From DASUSH01 sp050996575 (GTDB lineage Bacteria > Actinomycetota > Thermoleophilia > Solirubrobacterales > 70-9): a DNA stretch of 15,873 bases. The position numbers and the translations under genes were made by a program. Below the pieces are notes generated by a model. The model saw only the letters and a list, made by a program, of their open reading frames with translations. It made no database searches and was not told where the DNA came from. The stretch covers positions 1-15,873 of the forward strand of contig JBPCRS010000127.1 of the NCBI GenBank assembly GCA_050996575.1. Direction: 5' to 3'. Shown piece after piece: positions 7,143 to 14,135 of the stretch. Within the stretch, counting starts at the first letter, position 1; every line of letters begins with the position of its first letter.

Positions 7143-8254
7143 GCGACGAGACTCCAACGCAGATCGGCGCCGCCGATACGACGACCAGGCGAGTCCTCGT
7201 CACCGGCCTCTCGACCTATTGGGGCGGGCGGCTGGCGCAGGCGCTCGAGGGCTTTCCCGAGATCGAGACGATCATCGGCGTCGACAACAAGGATCCTTCG
7301 CGTGAGCTCGAGCGGACCGAGTTCGTCCGCGTCTCGAACCAGCACTCGCTGATCCAGCGAATCGTCCGCGCCGCCGAGATCGACACCGTGATCGACACCC
7401 GGCTCGTCGTCGACTCGCTTGTCACCTCGCCGCGGCTCGCGCACGAGAACAACGTGATCGGGACGATGAACATCCTCGCCGCGTGTACCGGCTCGGACTC
7501 GCCGGTGAAGAAGTTCGTCTTCAAGAGCTCGGCACACTGGTACGGCTGCGAGCAGGACGACCCCGCTTTCTTCATCGAGGAGATGTCGCGCCCGCACGCG
7601 CCCGGGACCCCGATCGAGCGCGACATCGTCGAGGCCGAGTCGGCCGTCGCCGACTTCGCCGACAAGCGGCCCGACGTGACCGTCTCGATGCTGCGCTTCT
7701 CGAACGTGCTCGGCCCTGACGTCCGCACCTCTTTCACGACGCTGTTCGCGCTGCCGGCGATCCCGATGGTGCTCGGTTTCGACCCGCGCTTCCAGGTCGT
7801 CCACGAGGACGACGTCGTCCACGCGCTCGAGCACGCGACCATGCATCACGTGCCCGGCGTCTACAACGTCGCCGGCGACGGCGTGCTCGCCTACTCGGAG
7901 TTGATCGACCTGCTCGGCAAGCGGGGGTTGCCGATCCTGCCGCCGTGGGGGACCGGGCTGCTCGCCGGCCCGCTTCGCCGCTTCGGCATGCGCTTCCCGG
8001 ACGAGATGGTCAACCAGCTTCGTTTCGGCCGCGGGCTCGACAACCGCAAGTTCAAGGCGGCCGGCTTTCACTACGGCTACACCTCGCGGGAGACGGCGCT
8101 GAAGCTCGGCGAGCACCTTCGCCTGCACCCGATTGTCCGCGGCGCCGACCGTTCGTACAAGTACGAGCGAGAGGTCGAGGAGTTCCTTCGCTGGAGCCCG
8201 CACGTCAGCCGTGAGCGGCTCGAGTCGGGTGACAAGGAACCACTCGGGTTCTGA
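7139..8254 (+). CDS. Extended SDR (NAD-dependent epimerase-like), lacking the Tyr-Lys pair
   Basis: The 371-residue protein is an epimerase/dehydratase-like extended SDR. It has an atypical dinucleotide loop (VTGLSTYWGGRLA, from residue 21), the Asp of VDNKD (49) after the second strand, NVIGTMNILAAC (105-116), FKSSAHWYG (Ser130-Ser131, Tyr135), RFSNVLGPD and VHEDDVVHALEHA, and ends with GVYNVAGDGVL. The position where SDRs carry YxxxK reads TPIERDIVEAE (157-167), with neither Tyr nor Lys. It closely resembles, by motif pattern, the mycobacterial protein annotated GalE2 (Rv0501), which also neighbours an acyltransferase-like gene. True epimerase activity is therefore doubtful; a binding, reductase or regulatory role is possible. 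Start ATG 7139 overlaps the acyltransferase stop. The longer upstream frame is only overlap with that gene. Confidence 0.87.
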   Translation: MSDETPTQIGAADTTTRRVLVTGLSTYWGGRLAQALEGFPEIETIIGVDNKDPSRELERTEFVRVSNQHSLIQRIVRAAEIDTVIDTRLVVDSLVTSPRLAHENNVIGTMNILAACTGSDSPVKKFVFKSSAHWYGCEQDDPAFFIEEMSRPHAPGTPIERDIVEAESAVADFADKRPDVTVSMLRFSNVLGPDVRTSFTTLFALPAIPMVLGFDPRFQVVHEDDVVHALEHATMHHVPGVYNVAGDGVLAYSELIDLLGKRGLPILPPWGTGLLAGPLRRFGMRFPDEMVNQLRFGRGLDNRKFKAAGFHYGYTSRETALKLGEHLRLHPIVRGADRSYKYEREVEEFLRWSPHVSRERLESGDKEPLGF

Positions 8255-8275
8255 GCCCGCAAACTCGGTTGCAAG

Positions 8276-8298
8276 CTTCGGAAAACCCGCATCCGAAG
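8276..8298. repeat. Inverted repeat upstream of the L,D-transpeptidase gene
   Basis: CTTCGGA (8276-8282) and TCCGAAG (8292-8298) are exact reverse complements separated by 9 nt. The element lies between the SDR stop and the candidate -10 box of the next gene. It could be a terminator-like hairpin, but no T-run follows. It could also be an operator: its right arm falls where a -35 box would be. Confidence 0.55.
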
Positions 8299-8312
8299 TG
8301 AAGGTCGCCTCG

Positions 8313-8318
8313 TACACT
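8313..8318 (+). promoter_or_regulatory. Candidate -10 box for the L,D-transpeptidase gene
   Basis: TACACT lies 14 nt before ATG 8333, which would give a leader of only about 8 nt. No Shine-Dalgarno sequence is visible before the ATG. No recognisable -35 hexamer is present. Confidence 0.35.
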
Positions 8319-8332
8319 CGTTGAGACGACCG

Positions 8333-9376
8333 ATGGGCAAGAAGTCAGTCATAGCGATCGTCTGCGTCTTGGTTCTGTTGATCGCGGGAGCGGTAGGGGC
8401 CTATGCGTGGGACAACTCCAAATCCGGCGAGATCGCCGAAGGGGTCCGCGTGGGCAACATCGAGCTCGGCGGCCTCGACGAGGCCGCGGCGACCGACCTG
8501 CTCAAGCACGAGCTGGTCAAGCCGCTCGAGAAGCCGATCGAGGTCACCTACGACGGTGAGGACTACACGCTTTACGCCGACGATCTAAAGGTCCGCGCCG
8601 ACATCGACGGAATGGTCGCCGAGGCGCTCAGCGCCAGCCGCGAGGACCCGCTGCCGTCGCGGGTCGTCCGCTACGTCACCGGGGATAAGGTTGAGCACCG
8701 GATCCAGCCCGATGTCGCTTACTCCGACACCGCGGTCGAGCGCTTCGTCGCCGGTGTCGCCGCGAAGGTCAACACCGAGGCCCAGGACGCCACCGTCGAG
8801 CCGACCCTGACCAGCCTCGAGCCGATCGAGGGCAAGAATGGCCGCGCCCTCCAGGAGGACCAGCTGCGCGCCGATATCAAGCGCGTGCTCGAGGACGACG
8901 GCAACGGGGCCCGCACCGTCAAGGCGAAGGTCGACGTCGTCAAGCCGGATGTGACCACCGCCGATGTCGCCGCCCAGTACCCGACCTACATCACCGTCGA
9001 TCGCTCGACCTTCACGCTTCGCCTCTATGAGAACCTCGAGCTCTCCAAGGAGTACACGGTGGCGATCGGACAGCAGGGCTACGACACCCCGACCGGTGCG
9101 TACGCGGTGCAGAGCAAGCAGGTCGACCCGGTCTGGAGCGTCCCCGACTCCGACTGGGCCGGGAAGCTCGCCGGAACGACGGTGCCCGGCGGCGTCCCCG
9201 AGAACCCGCTGAAGGCGCGCTGGCTCGGCTTCGACGGGGCGGCCGGAATCCACGGCACCGACGACGTCGGCTCGCTCGGCTCGGCCGCCTCTCACGGCTG
9301 TGTCCGGATGGCGATAACCGACGTCATCGCTCTGTACGACCAGGTCGACGTCGGCACGCCCGTTTACATCCAGTAA
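8333..9376 (+). CDS. L,D-transpeptidase (YkuD family) with N-terminal anchor
   Basis: L,D-transpeptidases make 3->3 cross-links in peptidoglycan, outside the membrane. The 347-residue protein has a membrane anchor or signal segment at about 5-25 (SVIAIVCVLVLLIAGAVGAYA). A large extracytoplasmic region at about 30-205 looks like the peptidoglycan-binding/VanW-type repeats that precede YkuD domains (IAEGVRVGNIELGGLDEAAA is typical). The catalytic YkuD domain follows at about 217-347. The active-site motif is complete: HGTDDVGSLGSAASHGCVRM, with His307, His321 and Cys323. IGQQGYDTPTGAYAV and the last residues VGTPVYIQ also fit. ATG 8333 is chosen; TTG 8321 would add four residues (MRRP) right at the -10 box. 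A 57-bp gap with short hairpins separates it from xerD. Confidence 0.93.
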   Translation: MGKKSVIAIVCVLVLLIAGAVGAYAWDNSKSGEIAEGVRVGNIELGGLDEAAATDLLKHELVKPLEKPIEVTYDGEDYTLYADDLKVRADIDGMVAEALSASREDPLPSRVVRYVTGDKVEHRIQPDVAYSDTAVERFVAGVAAKVNTEAQDATVEPTLTSLEPIEGKNGRALQEDQLRADIKRVLEDDGNGARTVKAKVDVVKPDVTTADVAAQYPTYITVDRSTFTLRLYENLELSKEYTVAIGQQGYDTPTGAYAVQSKQVDPVWSVPDSDWAGKLAGTTVPGGVPENPLKARWLGFDGAAGIHGTDDVGSLGSAASHGCVRMAITDVIALYDQVDVGTPVYIQ

Positions 9377-9395
9377 CTCGGGCGCTGCCGTGCAG

Positions 9396-9431
9396 GGAAG
9401 GGTGACCCTTGAAGCGCGGCGAATCCCTTCC
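9396..9431. repeat. Nested short inverted repeats between the transpeptidase and xerD
   Basis: AAGGGTGACCCTT (9398-9410) is a perfect 13-bp palindrome around G9404. GGAAGGG (9396-9402) can alternatively pair with CCCTTCC (9425-9431), just before the xerD ATG. The two pairings compete. This may be a transcription end or an element affecting xerD translation; the sequence does not decide. Confidence 0.4.
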
Positions 9432-9433
9432 GC

Positions 9434-10351
9434 ATGGATCTCAGCCCCGCCTGGGAGGAAGCGCTCTCGAAGTTCGACCGCGAGCTGATGCGCCGCGGCG
9501 CCGCCGCTTCGACCAGGCGCGCCTACCGCACCGATCTGCGCCGGCTCGGCGGCTGGGCCGGCGACCGCAGCCTCGAGCCCGACGCGGTCGCCTATCGCGA
9601 CCTTCGCTCCTACGCCGCCTTGCTCTCGGAGTCCGGGGCGGCGAAGGCGACGATCGCGCGCAAGCTGGCGTCGACGCGAAGCCTTTTCGACCACATGCTG
9701 CGAAATGGGGAGATCGCCCAGAACCCGGGTGACCTGATGCCCTCGCCGAAGCGCGACCAGAAGCTGCCGCGGGTGCTCGGCCCTGACGAGATGCAGCAGC
9801 TGCTCAATCGGATCCCGATGAGCGGGCCGCTCGAAACCCGCGACCGGGCGCTTTTCGAGCTCACCTATGCCTGCGGGCTGCGCTGCGAGGAGATCGTCAA
9901 CCTCGACGTTGCCGACCTCGACTTCGAGTCCGAGCGCGTTCGCGTCGACGGCAAGGGCGGCAAGGTCCGGATGGTGCCGGTCGGCGAACCGGCCCAGCGA
10001 ACACTCGAGCGATACCTCGCCGGCGCTCGCCCGGCGCTCGTCGACGGTCCGCGTCAGCCCGACGGGAAAGGGGAGCCCGCATTGTTCCTCTCTCGGCGAG
10101 GGCGGCGGCTCTCGCCGTCCGACGTCCGCCGCCGGCTCGATCGCTGGGTCCGTGAAGCCGCGCTCGCCGGCCACGTCTCCCCGCACGCGCTTCGGCACTC
10201 TTTCGCGACCCATCTGCTCGAGGGCGGAGCGGACCTGCGGTCGATCCAGGAACTACTCGGCCATTCGAGCGTTTCGACTACCCAGATCTACACCCGAGTC
10301 GAGCCCTCACGACTCCGCAAGCAATATGAACGCGCTCACCCGCGGGCGTAG
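9434..10351 (+). CDS. xerD: Tyrosine recombinase XerC/XerD
   Basis: Xer recombinases resolve chromosome dimers at dif during segregation, together with FtsK. The 305-residue protein has an N-terminal SAM-like DNA-binding domain (about 1-90, with STRRAYRTDLRRLGGW and ATIARKLASTRSLFDHML) and a C-terminal catalytic domain with the complete set of active residues: Arg150 (ACGLRCEEIVNL), Lys174 (VDGKGGKVR), His251 and Arg254 (HALRHSFATHLLEGG), His277 (LLGHSSVSTTQIYT) and Tyr286. Length and motifs match chromosomal Xer proteins rather than phage integrases. XerC and XerD cannot be separated by eye, so the symbol is tentative. No SD is obvious before ATG 9434. The next gene is a sigma factor 44 bp downstream, a neighbourhood seen in other Gram-positives. 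Confidence 0.93.
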   Translation: MDLSPAWEEALSKFDRELMRRGAAASTRRAYRTDLRRLGGWAGDRSLEPDAVAYRDLRSYAALLSESGAAKATIARKLASTRSLFDHMLRNGEIAQNPGDLMPSPKRDQKLPRVLGPDEMQQLLNRIPMSGPLETRDRALFELTYACGLRCEEIVNLDVADLDFESERVRVDGKGGKVRMVPVGEPAQRTLERYLAGARPALVDGPRQPDGKGEPALFLSRRGRRLSPSDVRRRLDRWVREAALAGHVSPHALRHSFATHLLEGGADLRSIQELLGHSSVSTTQIYTRVEPSRLRKQYERAHPRA

Positions 10352-10383
10352 ACGTATGTACGAGTAACGTTCATCCGCCCCCC

Positions 10384-10389
10384 GAAGGA
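10384..10389 (+). promoter_or_regulatory. Shine-Dalgarno site of the sigma factor gene
   Basis: GAAGGA lies 6 nt before ATG 10396. It is one of the few clear ribosome-binding sites in the window, in contrast to the leaderless-looking starts nearby. It fixes the start codon. Confidence 0.6.
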
Positions 10390-10395
10390 CGGAGC

Positions 10396-11175
10396 ATGGA
10401 GACCCAGGTAAAGGCAGTGGAGCTGCGCGAGCTATGGCGGCGCTGCAAGGAAGATGGTGACGAGCGCTCTCGTGAGCGGCTCGTCGTCGCCTACTCGCCG
10501 CTCGTCAAGTACGTCGCCGGCCGGATGGCCTCCGGGCTGCCCTCGCATGGAGAGGAGGCGGACCTGATCTCCTATGGCCTGCTCGGCCTGATCGGTGCGA
10601 TCGAGCGTTTCGACCTCGAGCGCGAGATCAAGTTCGAGACCTTCGCCGTCTCGAGGATCAAGGGCGCGATCATCGACGAGCTGCGCTCGCTCGACTGGGT
10701 TCCCCGCTCGGTGCGCTCGAAGGCGCGCGACGTCGAGAAGGCGCACGCCAAGCTCGAGAACAAGAATCAGCGCGGCCCGACCGACGAGGAGATGGCCGAC
10801 GAGCTCGGGATCGAGGTCGAGGACTTCAACAACGTCCTGCTCGAGATCGCCAACTCCTCGGTGCTCGCCCTCGACGACCTATGGACGATCGCCGACCCAG
10901 ACGGTGGCCAGGTGTCCTTGCTCGACACGATCCACGACCCGAACGCGATCGACCCCGAGCGCGAGATGGACACGGCCGAGCTCAAGGACCGGCTCGCCGA
11001 CGCGATCGAGTCACTGCCCGAGCGCGAGCGGTTGGTGATCGCCCTCTACTACTACGAGAACCTGACTCTGCGCGAGATCGGCGAGGTCCTCGGCGTCACT
11101 GAGTCGCGCGTCTCCCAGCTTCACACCAAGGCCGTCCTCGGCCTGCGCGCGAACCTGCAGCGCCCGACAGACTGA
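10396..11175 (+). CDS. RNA polymerase sigma factor, WhiG/FliA (sigma-28) family
   Basis: A 259-residue group 3 sigma factor that directs RNA polymerase to a motility or developmental regulon. Region 2 covers about 25-95: VAYSPLVKYVAGRM, DLISYGLLGLIGAIERFD, EIKFETFAVSRIKGAIIDELRSLDWVPRSVR. Region 3 is about 100-175 (ENKNQRGPTDEEMADELGIE). Region 4 is about 210-255, with LPERERLVIALYYYENLTLREIGEVLGVTESRVSQLHTKA. The LDWVPRSVR and YYYE.LTL.EIG..LGVTESRVSQ.HTK blocks are very like Streptomyces WhiG and close to FliA/SigD. Flagellar or sporulation genes are not in the window, so the regulon is open. No anti-sigma (FlgM/RsiG-like) gene is adjacent. It is preceded by xerD and followed, 41 bp on, by an EF-G-like gene with its own -10 box. 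Confidence 0.93.
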   Translation: METQVKAVELRELWRRCKEDGDERSRERLVVAYSPLVKYVAGRMASGLPSHGEEADLISYGLLGLIGAIERFDLEREIKFETFAVSRIKGAIIDELRSLDWVPRSVRSKARDVEKAHAKLENKNQRGPTDEEMADELGIEVEDFNNVLLEIANSSVLALDDLWTIADPDGGQVSLLDTIHDPNAIDPEREMDTAELKDRLADAIESLPERERLVIALYYYENLTLREIGEVLGVTESRVSQLHTKAVLGLRANLQRPTD

Positions 11176-11204
11176 GGAGGCGTCGGCCGGGTGAGCCGGT
11201 CGGA

Positions 11205-11210
11205 TATGTT
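11205..11210 (+). promoter_or_regulatory. Candidate -10 box for leaderless EF-G-like mRNA
   Basis: TATGTT ends 6 nt before GTG 11217. No Shine-Dalgarno sequence lies between them. The spacing fits transcription starting at the G of the start codon. Confidence 0.45.
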
Positions 11211-11216
11211 GCATTC

Positions 11217-13316
11217 GTGGCTCCTGGGAGGAAGCCGGCCGACAGAATCCGCAACGTTGCCCTGATCGGGCATCGCGGCTCTGGCAAGACCTCGCTCACC
11301 GAGGCCCTCCTCTACGAGGCCGGGATCGTCAACCGGCTCGGCAAGGTCGACGACGGCACGACAGTCTCCGACTACGAGCCCGACGAACAGGCGCGGGCGA
11401 TGTCGATCGGCGCCGCCCTGACCTCGTTCGAGCACGACGGCCGCAAGATCAACCTGATCGACACCCCCGGCGACCCGAGCTTCGTCGCCGAGGCGCTTGC
11501 CGCGCTCCATGTCGTCGACGCTGCTGTCGTTGTCGTCAACGGGGTGATGGGAGTCGAGGTCAACACCGACCGGCTTTGGCGCCGCGCCGCCGAGGAGAAC
11601 CTTGCCCGGCTCGTCTTCGTCAACATGCTCGACCGCGAGCGCGCCGACTTCTTCCGCGCACTCGACTCGCTCAAGGACGCCTTCGGCCCGCATGTCGTCG
11701 CGACCGAGATCCCGATCGGCTCAGAGCACGAGGTCCGCGGCGTCGTCGACCTGATCGACATGAAGGCCTTCGAGTATCCAAGCGTGGAGCGCGGTTCGGG
11801 CGAGGAGGTCGAGATCCCCGACGAGCTCCTCGAGCAGGCCGAGGAGTATCGCGAGAAGCTGATGGACGAGGTAGCGGAGAACTCCGACGCGCTGATGGAG
11901 CGCTACCTCGAGGGCGAGGAGATCTCACACTCCGAGATCGTGACGACGCTGAAGAAGGGCGTCTCCGAGGCCCACCTGTTCCCGGTCACCTGCGGGATCG
12001 CGACCCGCAACCTCGGCACCAGCCGCCTGCTCGAGGCACTGGTCGAGGATCTGCCCTCACCGGCGATGCGCGGCGGCCTCACCGCGACCAACGCCGACGG
12101 CGAGGCGATCTCGGTGACTCCGGGAGAGGACGGCGATCTCGTCGCCTACGTCTTCAAGACCCGCGCCGATCCGTTCGTCGGGCGGATCAACATGGTCCGC
12201 GTCTGCTCCGGAGTGCTGACCTCGGACTCGCACCTCCACAACGTCACCAACGGCGCCAAGGAGCGGGTCGGGCAACTGCTCCAGCCCGAGGGCAAGGACG
12301 CCGAGCAGACCGAGGCGCTCGGCCCAGGCGACATCGGCGCCGTCGCAAAACTGAAGGACACGCACGCGGGCGACGTCCTCTCCTCGAAGCAGGAGAAGAT
12401 CGTCTTCCCGCCGCTCGAGCTGCCGAAGCCGGTGATGGCGTTCGCCTACACGCCGAAGTCGAAGGGCGACGAGGAGAAGGCGATCAACGCGGTCCGCCGG
12501 CTGAAGGAGGAGGACCCGACGCTCGACGTCCACCGCGACTCGCAGACCGGCGAGCAGATCATCGCCGGGCTGACCCAGGTCCACGTCGAGGTGATCAAGG
12601 ACCGGATGAAGGAGCGCTACGGCGCCGAGATCGAGCTCAAACAGCCACAGGTTCCTTACCTGGAGGCGATCCGCTCCTCGGCGAAGACGCACGCCCGCTA
12701 CAAGAAGCAGACCGGCGGACGCGGCCAGTTCGCCGACTGCCACATCGAGCTCTCTCCGGCCGAGTTCGGCTCCGGGCTCGAGTTCGAGAACGCGATCAAG
12801 GGCGGCGTGATCCCGACCGGGCTGATCCCCGCGGTCGAGAAGGGGATCGTCGAGGCGATGGAGCACGGTGGCCTCGCCGGCTTCCCGGTCAAGGACGTAC
12901 ACGTGCGCCTTTTCGACGGCCAGCACCACGCGGTCGATTCGAACGAGATGGCATTCAAAATCTGCGGCTCGATGGCGTTCAAGCAGGCGATGGCCGAGGC
13001 CGAGCCGGTCCTGCTCGAGCCGATCATGGTGCTGACGATCTCGGTCCCCGAGGACGCCGTCGGCGACGTCATCGGCGACCTCAACTCGCGCCGCGGGCAT
13101 CCACTGGGGATGGAGCCGAAGGGCGGCATGACCGAGGTCAAGGCCGAGGTGCCGATGGCCGAGATCCTCGACTACGCACCCGACCTGCGCTCGATTACCG
13201 GCGGCCGCGGCGACTACTCGATGGAGCTCGACCGCTACGAGGAGGTGCCGGGCCACCTCTCGCAGAAGGTGATCGAGGCCGCTCGCGCCGACGACGCGGC
13301 CGAGGTAAGGGCCTAG
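11217..13316 (+). CDS. EF-G-like translation GTPase (EF-G2/FusA2 type)
   Basis: The 699-residue protein has all five EF-G domains: GTPase (about 1-275), II (to about 385), III (to about 470), IV (YKKQTGGRGQFADCHIEL onward) and V (about 600-690). The nucleotide motifs differ from canonical EF-G. G1 is GHRGSGKTS (18-26) instead of AHxDAGKTT. G3 is DTPGDPSF (82-89), where the catalytic His of DTPGHVDF is replaced by Asp86. G4 is NMLD (136-139) instead of NKMD. This pattern fits the EF-G2/FusA2 paralogs of actinobacteria, at least one of which is reported to lack ribosome-stimulated GTPase activity (from memory). It is unlikely to be the main elongation factor: no rpsL, rpsG or tuf is nearby. Start GTG 11217 is supported by a -10 box 6 nt upstream. 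Confidence 0.93.
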   Translation: MAPGRKPADRIRNVALIGHRGSGKTSLTEALLYEAGIVNRLGKVDDGTTVSDYEPDEQARAMSIGAALTSFEHDGRKINLIDTPGDPSFVAEALAALHVVDAAVVVVNGVMGVEVNTDRLWRRAAEENLARLVFVNMLDRERADFFRALDSLKDAFGPHVVATEIPIGSEHEVRGVVDLIDMKAFEYPSVERGSGEEVEIPDELLEQAEEYREKLMDEVAENSDALMERYLEGEEISHSEIVTTLKKGVSEAHLFPVTCGIATRNLGTSRLLEALVEDLPSPAMRGGLTATNADGEAISVTPGEDGDLVAYVFKTRADPFVGRINMVRVCSGVLTSDSHLHNVTNGAKERVGQLLQPEGKDAEQTEALGPGDIGAVAKLKDTHAGDVLSSKQEKIVFPPLELPKPVMAFAYTPKSKGDEEKAINAVRRLKEEDPTLDVHRDSQTGEQIIAGLTQVHVEVIKDRMKERYGAEIELKQPQVPYLEAIRSSAKTHARYKKQTGGRGQFADCHIELSPAEFGSGLEFENAIKGGVIPTGLIPAVEKGIVEAMEHGGLAGFPVKDVHVRLFDGQHHAVDSNEMAFKICGSMAFKQAMAEAEPVLLEPIMVLTISVPEDAVGDVIGDLNSRRGHPLGMEPKGGMTEVKAEVPMAEILDYAPDLRSITGGRGDYSMELDRYEEVPGHLSQKVIEAARADDAAEVRA

Positions 13317-13357
13317 CCCTCGAGCGCAAGCGTGGGGGAGAGCGGCGGGCGCGTCGC

Positions 13358-13363
13358 TATCTT
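13358..13363 (+). promoter_or_regulatory. Candidate -10 box for leaderless zinc-ribbon gene mRNA
   Basis: TATCTT ends 7 nt before ATG 13371 with no Shine-Dalgarno sequence between. It decides in favour of ATG 13371 over GTG 13332. Confidence 0.45.
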
Positions 13364-13370
13364 GCCGCTG

Positions 13371-14135
13371 ATGGCCGAATTGGGCAACGAACCGGGTATG
13401 TGCAGCATCTGCGAGCGCTCGATGCTCGCCGGCGAGCGCACGCGTACCTACGTCACTCGCGACCGCGATCGCCGCGAGGTGTGCGATCTCTGCATGGTTC
13501 GCGCCGAGAGCGCAGGCTGGGTCGCGCTCGAGCTCGCGGAAGGGCGGCCGCCCGAGCGGCGCGAAGGCGGCGGGACGATGCGCAGGCTGCTCGGCCGCGC
13601 CCGAGAAAGTGTGGCGACGGTCGGCCGCTCCGGCGGCGAGGGCGACGGCGCCGAGGCGAGCGAGCAGTCCTCGGAGCGACGCCCGCCGCCCCGGCGGCGG
13701 CCACCACAGCGTCGCCCCGCTCGGGAGCCCGCCGGCGAGCCCGACCCCTCGCCCGAGCCGACGCTGAGCGAGCCCGGCGCCTCGAGCCGGCGGCAGGGCG
13801 TCCCCCAGAACCCCGAGCGGCGGATCCGCAGCGCATTCGACAGCTTCAACGCCAGCGGCTACCGGGCGACCGTGCGCAGCTTGATCCGCTCGCTCGGCGG
13901 GCCCTATGTGAGCGCGGTGACGACGAACGACTCGCCCGGGGAGGTCCGGATCACCGTCGCCTGGGAGCTCTCCTGGTACCAGTACGAGGTCGATCTGACC
14001 TCGGCCGGCGAGCCGATCCGCGAGCTTCGCCGCGGCGAGGAGCTCTCGCAGCTCTCCGAGACCGACCAGGGCTGGAACGCACATGCCGCCGAGGACGGAG
14101 AGCTGCGGACCGGTTTGATCGGGAGCCAGAGCTGA
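13371..14135 (+). CDS. Zinc-ribbon protein with disordered linker and unknown C-terminal domain
   Basis: I do not recognise this 254-residue protein as a named family. The N-terminus holds two Cys pairs, CSIC (Cys11, Cys14) and CDLC (Cys38, Cys41), a four-Cys zinc-ribbon spacing. Residues about 60-145 are low-complexity, rich in Arg, Pro, Ser and Glu, and probably disordered. A compact C-terminal domain follows (about 145-235), starting ERRIRSAFDSFNASGYRATVRSLIRSLGGP and continuing with strands VSAVTTND, EVRITVAWELSWYQYEVDL. Basic linker plus zinc ribbon suggests nucleic-acid or ribosome binding, by inference only. ATG 13371 is preferred over GTG 13332 because of the -10 box 7 nt upstream. 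Its stop overlaps the RNase HI start (CTGA), so the two are probably co-translated. Confidence 0.8.
   Translation: MAELGNEPGMCSICERSMLAGERTRTYVTRDRDRREVCDLCMVRAESAGWVALELAEGRPPERREGGGTMRRLLGRARESVATVGRSGGEGDGAEASEQSSERRPPPRRRPPQRRPAREPAGEPDPSPEPTLSEPGASSRRQGVPQNPERRIRSAFDSFNASGYRATVRSLIRSLGGPYVSAVTTNDSPGEVRITVAWELSWYQYEVDLTSAGEPIRELRRGEELSQLSETDQGWNAHAAEDGELRTGLIGSQS
14121..14125 (+). promoter_or_regulatory. Shine-Dalgarno site supporting a CTG start for RNase HI
   Basis: GGGAG ends 6 nt before CTG 14132. No ATG, GTG or TTG lies in the RNase HI frame between at least 14081 and the catalytic strand. The site therefore helps choose the CTG. Confidence 0.5.

Noticed and set aside
8585..10213. 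A 542-codon minus-strand frame opposite the transpeptidase and xerD.
   Set aside because: It crosses two well-supported genes and the gap between them, with no domain of its own.
9434..10351. The tyrosine recombinase as a phage or island integrase.
   Set aside because: Length, domain layout and motifs match chromosomal XerC/XerD, and it sits among core genes rather than next to the tRNA.
12057..14084. A 675-codon open frame on the minus strand opposite the EF-G-like and zinc-ribbon genes.
   Set aside because: Same kind of GC-driven antisense frame; it spans two real genes and the gap between them and has no recognisable domain.
11576..14131. A very long plus-strand frame leading into RNase HI, suggesting a 983-residue fusion protein.
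   Set aside because: Everything before the RNase domain is Arg-rich out-of-frame translation of the EF-G-like and zinc-ribbon genes; only the last 131 residues are real.
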